Part shown: positions 60,427-64,000 of the stretch, one piece after another
Numbering within the stretch: position 1 is the stretch's first letter
How the letters are laid out: every line of letters begins with the position of its first letter
Source: Cetobacterium ceti
Lineage (GTDB): Bacteria; Fusobacteriota; Fusobacteriia; Fusobacteriales; Fusobacteriaceae
NCBI RefSeq assembly: GCF_900167275.1
Contig: NZ_FUWX01000004.1
Location: forward strand, 248,001 to 312,000
Direction of reading: 5' to 3'
Length of the DNA: 64,000 bases
Program-made: the position numbers and the translations under genes
Notes under the pieces: generated by a model
Told to the model about the DNA's origin: nothing
The model's input: the letters and a program-made list of their open reading frames with translations, nothing else
Database searches by the model: none

Positions 60427-61713
60427 TTAAAAGTTAAGTCTATTTTTTATATATTCTTTTACAGAAGGGTGTTGAAAAATTTTTGAGAGGGTTTCAATAT
60501 AAATTGGGATTTTATTTATATCGTGGAATGATTCTATATCATTAACTTCAGAGTGAGCAATACGATTTCTAATAATTCGAGATTTTACATAAATATCTAT
60601 TAATTTTTTTGTATCGTTAAATGCAGGATCCATTCGTTCAATATAGTTTTTATTGGAGAAACTATATTGTATTTTATTAATTTTTTTGTTAGTTTCTTCT
60701 AAAAGTTTTGAATCTACTTTACCACAATAATTTTCACAAAAAAATACTGTGATAGATTCTTTAAGTGTTAAAAAAGAAAGAGCATATTTTTTTTGTTCAA
60801 AATACCATTTAGAAATTTCTAGTAAAAACAAATAATCTTTTTTTATATGAGAAAATCGCTGAATAAATTCATCTAATGCCTTAGGAACAATCATTTTGAT
60901 TAAAGAGTTTTCTGTTTCTGAAATAGTAATTTTAATTTTATTCAATTGATTAATTTTATTTTTGATTTCACCGATATAATTAATATTTAATGAATTTGAA
61001 AAATTATTTAATTTATTTTTAATTTCATTATTGTTTTCAGAAAGACAATTTGATATTGTATAAAAATTTCCATATGTTTTAATATCGTGAACTCCTTTTA
61101 TAAGTTCTGAAATTTCAGAAAATATTTTTAAATTTAAAATGGGTGTGGGAGTTATTTTAGATTCGTGAATTCCATAAAAAATTCCTTTTATATTGTCTTG
61201 GGAACTTTTTATATTGATAATATAATTCATTATCATGAACATATAAAAAGCATTAGATCTAAAACCATGTGTTAAGTCTAAATAAATTTCACTATCATGA
61301 GAAATTTGTTCTGTTAACTTAATTAATAAATTCATATTTTCAATCATTTCATCTTGGGAAAGCCCATATTTTAAAAATTCAAGTTTATATTTTGAAGGTA
61401 GAATTTCAGTAATATAAGTTAAATCAATATCGTTAAAAGATGTTTTTTCAGTAGCTTTGGAGCATTGGTCATTTATGGAACAAAAATACTCTTCCTTTGG
61501 ATTGATTTTTTCAGAGATACAAATATATTCATAAAATGCGTCCCACATAGAGGATACAGTTCCTAGAACATAGATCTGGTCAAAATTATAATAATCATCT
61601 AAAGCTGATAAAATAAATTTTTTATTTTTATAAATTTTATTATCTATTGAATAATCAGTTGTACGATAAGATTTATTTATACCGCCTAAAGTAGTGAAAA
61701 GAACTTTCTTCAT
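60427..61713 (-). CDS. csx2: CRISPR-associated CARF-HEPN protein (Csx1/Csx2, TIGR02221-like)
   Basis: 428 residues. The N-terminal Rossmann-like CARF domain starts KKVLFTTLGG, has YVLGTVSSMWD, and carries the family motif DLTHGFRS at about 154-161. A helical linker (about 220-330) leads to a C-terminal HEPN domain with the R-x4-H RNase motif RNRIAH (Arg382, His387). Such proteins are activated by cyclic oligoadenylate made by type III CRISPR complexes and then cut RNA non-specifically. It reads away from the CRISPR array, whose first repeat is about 340 bases from its start. No cas10 or other cas gene is inside the window. Confidence 0.85.
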   Translation of the reverse strand: MKKVLFTTLGGINKSYRTTDYSIDNKIYKNKKFILSALDDYYNFDQIYVLGTVSSMWDAFYEYICISEKINPKEEYFCSINDQCSKATEKTSFNDIDLTYITEILPSKYKLEFLKYGLSQDEMIENMNLLIKLTEQISHDSEIYLDLTHGFRSNAFYMFMIMNYIINIKSSQDNIKGIFYGIHESKITPTPILNLKIFSEISELIKGVHDIKTYGNFYTISNCLSENNNEIKNKLNNFSNSLNINYIGEIKNKINQLNKIKITISETENSLIKMIVPKALDEFIQRFSHIKKDYLFLLEISKWYFEQKKYALSFLTLKESITVFFCENYCGKVDSKLLEETNKKINKIQYSFSNKNYIERMDPAFNDTKKLIDIYVKSRIIRNRIAHSEVNDIESFHDINKIPIYIETLSKIFQHPSVKEYIKNRLNF

Positions 61714-62054
61714 AATTGATCCCCCCTAATTTAACTATATATATGATTATACAATATAATTTGAAAAAAATGAAAAATATAATTATTGAAAAAATAGAAA
61801 TCTTATGTTATTCTAAAAATATGAAATTTCAGTATAAAATCATCAAATTTTATTGTGGACATTATTTTTATTTACAAAAGTATCTTAAAATGAAGGTTAA
61901 AGAATGATTTTTTTTACTAAAAAAGCAAAAATGAAAGACAAAAAATATAAAAAGTCTATGTGGAATGGTACTTTTAGTTGGAAAATTAATGAAATTTACT
62001 AAAAAAATATAAAAGGAAACTCTTATATTTTGATATGTTAAGCAAAAAAGACGG
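61714..62054 (+). promoter_or_regulatory. CRISPR leader and csx upstream region
   Basis: 341 A/T-rich bases between the csx start and the first repeat. The array's degenerate repeat is at its far (right) end, so this left side is the leader from which the array should be transcribed. A 63-codon reading frame here has no ribosome binding site and a biased composition, and is not called. No single promoter stood out. Confidence 0.65.
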
Positions 62055-62914
62055 GTATAAATTAAAAATATCCCTGAAAGGGATTAAGACACGGTTTATC
62101 AGGTAGACATCTAGCCGCAAGAAAATGGCAGTATAAATTAAAAATATCCCTGAAAGGGATTAAGACTCTACTCCAGCTTTAGTTTCAGCATTATCTTCTA
62201 CTCTGTATAAATTAAAAATATCCCTGAAAGGGATTAAGACTTGGTTTATCAATATAAGTAAGAATCTTAGTTGCAACTTCTGTATAAATTAAAAATATCC
62301 CTGAAAGGGATTAAGACTCAGGAATTAAAGGATAAGTTGTAGGAACTGTTCTATCAATTGCGTATAAATTAAAAATATCCCTGAAAGGGATTAAGACTCT
62401 CTAATGTTTCTCATTCTGTTGCTTAATACCATGTATAAATTAAAAATATCCCTGAAAGGGATTAAGACACAATCTATACTAGCATCTGACTTACTAGTAA
62501 TTGTATAGTGTATAAATTAAAAATATCCCTGAAAGGGATTAAGACATAGACCATCAAGTATTCTACCCTTGAATGGGTCAACTGTATAAATTAAAAATAT
62601 CCCTGAAAGGGATTAAGACTTCATAAGAATTCTATTTAATTTTGCTTGGAATTTATTGTATAAATTAAAAATATCCCTGAAAGGGATTAAGACCATTCAT
62701 CTATTATCTCCTGTGAAAATTCAGCTCCAGTATAAATTAAAAATATCCCTGAAAGGGATTAAGACTGAGAATAGAATCATCAGTAACAGTAGTTCTTTCT
62801 TTTGTATAAATTAAAAATATCCCTGAAAGGGATTAAGACGAACCTTCTTGAACTGTTAATTCCCAAGCTTGATCGAAAGTATAAATTAAAAATATCCCTG
62901 AAAGGTATTAAAGA
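62055..62914 (+). CRISPR. CRISPR array: 12 repeats of 36 bases, 11 spacers of 35-44 bases
   Basis: Repeats start at 62055, 62131, 62205, 62282, 62362, 62433, 62510, 62584, 62658, 62730, 62804 and 62879. The first eleven are identical. Each opens GTATAAATTAAAAATAT, has the short palindrome CCCTGAAAGGG, and ends ATTAAGAC. The twelfth differs in its last nine bases (GGTATTAAAGA in place of GGGATTAAGAC), marking the leader-distal end. Spacer lengths in order: 40, 38, 41, 44, 35, 41, 38, 38, 36, 38, 39. Variable spacer length and the adjacent CARF-HEPN gene fit a type III (or mixed I-B/III) system. The cas operon is not in the window. Confidence 0.98.
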
Positions 62915-62967
62915 TATTATTTTCAATTTTGTTTATTTAAAAAATAATATAGTAATAATTATTAATT

Positions 62968-63002
62968 AGACTGCCAAATTGATTGAATTGGCAGTCTTTT
63001 AA
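62968..63002. terminator. Terminator downstream of the CRISPR array
   Basis: AGACTGCCAA-attgattgaa-TTGGCAGTCT, 10 perfect pairs, then TTTAAT rightward. It would end the precursor crRNA and separates it from the convergent gene. Confidence 0.8.
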
Positions 63003-63021
63003 TATGGATTTATTTTTAATA

Positions 63022-64000
63022 TTATAAATTTATATATATTTTTTGTTTTTTTGGAGAATGATTAATATTTCTTGTTGCTTTATTTGGAATATAATGGATT
63101 ATATTAAAATAATCTAAATTTTCTTCAATAAAAATATTATTTAATTCTTTATTTAAAATTTTAAAAGCTACTTCTAAATTAGTAAAAGCTTTTGAAACAT
63201 TTTTTATATATAAAGCATTTATAAGAGATATTATATTTTCTACAGTTAATATTCGATTTGAAGATGAAAGTAAAGCTTTTAAGACATAGCTTTTTAAATC
63301 ATTTTTAAAATATTTTTTTAAAATTTGATTGTTTGCGGTATTTATAGAAATATTATTAATAATAATTAAGCTAGGACTTATTTGAAATGTTAAATTTATA
63401 TTTTCTTTTAAATATTTTGTAAAATTTAAAGGAGAATAAAAAATATGTATATGCCGTTTTATATAAAATGAATTTAAAATTTTAAAAGGATCTAAAGGTA
63501 AATTAGTTTGATTAATATTATAAAAAGAAATATTTAAATCTTGTAAAAGGTTTTTAAAAAATATTATATTGGAATATTTTTTTTGAATATATGGAATCAT
63601 GAGATAGGCATGAAGATATTCAATATCATCATCAGTAATAAAATCAGAGAACCCTTCTAGAGGTAAATCAGAAAAATTAACTGTAGAAAAATCATTGATG
63701 ACTTTATTAAAGAAAAATTTAAATAAATAATTTACAGATTTAAATCTATTTTTATTATTAGAAGATAATTTATCAAAATATTCAAAAAAAAGTAAAATAT
63801 TTTTTTTGAATATTTTTAGACTGAATGAATCATCTTGAAAAATAATACTTAAACTTTCAAAAAATAAAGCCATTTCGAGATTATTAAGATTTTTATATAG
63901 TTGACTCACTACTATAAAATTATAGTTATCAATTAATTCATTGATTAATTTAAAATATTTATAATTATCAGCTTTAGGATTATCAAGTAAAATAATTGAA
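63022..64000 (-). CDS. Unrecognised protein, C-terminal part (start beyond the right edge)
   Basis: At least 325 residues. The frame is open to the window edge, so a GTG at 63909 is not the likely start. The visible beginning (SIILLDNPKADNYKYFKLINELIDNYNFIVVSQLYKNLNNLEMALFF) has a strand-turn-helix feel like a receiver or Rossmann-type domain. The last 110 residues (LKSYVLKALLSSSNRILTVENIISLINALYIKNVSKAFTNLEVAFKILNKELNN) resemble a winged helix-turn-helix of the transcriptional regulator type. Very rich in Asn, Ile, Lys and Phe. Not identified; it could be a regulator or an accessory gene of the CRISPR locus. Confidence 0.55.
   Translation of the reverse strand, partial: SIILLDNPKADNYKYFKLINELIDNYNFIVVSQLYKNLNNLEMALFFESLSIIFQDDSFSLKIFKKNILLFFEYFDKLSSNNKNRFKSVNYLFKFFFNKVINDFSTVNFSDLPLEGFSDFITDDDIEYLHAYLMIPYIQKKYSNIIFFKNLLQDLNISFYNINQTNLPLDPFKILNSFYIKRHIHIFYSPLNFTKYLKENINLTFQISPSLIIINNISINTANNQILKKYFKNDLKSYVLKALLSSSNRILTVENIISLINALYIKNVSKAFTNLEVAFKILNKELNNIFIEENLDYFNIIHYIPNKATRNINHSPKKQKIYINL

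Noticed and set aside
61716-61907. A 63-codon frame in the CRISPR leader
   Set aside because: It has no ribosome binding site of its own, sits on top of the csx upstream region and leader, and its composition looks like translated A/T-rich non-coding DNA.

Overview
The window looks like chromosomal DNA of a low-GC, anaerobic, Gram-negative-type bacterium of the Fusobacteriota, most likely the Fusobacteriaceae (Fusobacterium/Cetobacterium-like). This is inferred from very A+T-rich coding DNA with purine-rich coding strands, strong AGGAGG ribosome binding sites and Clostridium-like SepF, HprK and FabK, together with outer-membrane functions (a lipid A-type acyltransferase, MlaA, lipoproteins). 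Oxygen respiration genes are absent and a large flavin/Fe-S oxidoreductase is present. A class II photolyase hints at a lineage that meets light, for example an aquatic or fish-gut species. I cannot fix the genus without a search. No rRNA or tRNA gene was recognised.

Layout. 1-5.8 kb: end of psd, mgsA, nicotinate phosphoribosyltransferase, dtd, an FMN-dependent 2-hydroxy-acid oxidase-like enzyme, then a leftward pair made of a degenerate transposase-like DNA-binding protein and a DUF368 (PopT-type) lipid carrier translocase. 5.9-11.4 kb: a glucose-type PTS permease, a META lipoprotein, a class II photolyase, an L,D-transpeptidase-like protein and an LpxL-type acyltransferase. 11.5-19.1 kb: one long operon (mtnN, folC, a small membrane protein, a double-module HprK, YitT, folB, a FolK-TudS-like fusion, nrnA, sepF). 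19.2-27.9 kb: a redox/sulfur/transport cluster (large FAD/Fe-S oxidoreductase, exported rhodanese, TVP38 membrane protein, then an ABC transporter and a CDP-alcohol phosphatidyltransferase) that resembles E. coli ynjBCDEF plus ydjX/Z. 27.9-33.0 kb, leftward: MORN, VTC polyphosphate polymerase and DUF4956 genes, then a conserved gene split by a 2.5-kb group II intron with its own reverse transcriptase/maturase.

33.1-42 kb: a PsuG-like protein with altered active-site residues and a membrane partner, fabK, an FMN-binding-like exported protein, a 27-codon membrane peptide, a HAD phosphatase, a SIMPL protein, a dicarboxylate/amino acid symporter, an RpiR regulator, and leftward HIT, rpiB and slyD. 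42-53.8 kb: an arginine/ornithine decarboxylase fused to an arginase/agmatinase domain, an exported hydrolase with MlaA, the peptidases PepV and M17, a DUF2156 protein, a deoxynucleoside kinase, an Eis-like acetyltransferase and a nitroreductase. 53.9-60.4 kb: a probable membrane-lipid module of TrhA (PAQR), a response regulator lacking the phosphoacceptor aspartate, and two tandem three-domain proteins (acyl-activating enzyme, acyl carrier, PlsC acyltransferase). 60.4-64 kb: a Csx1/Csx2-type CARF-HEPN protein, a CRISPR array of 12 repeats and 11 spacers, and part of an unrecognised protein.

The strongest novelty candidates are: the HprK double module with a buried start site; the FolK-TudS-like fusion; the TrhA / aspartate-less regulator / tandem acyl enzyme module; the transposase-derived protein coupled to PopT; the ynj-like cluster; the split gene with its intron; and the CRISPR array, whose 11 spacers all read as open peptides on the reverse strand, as expected for an RNA-targeting type III system.
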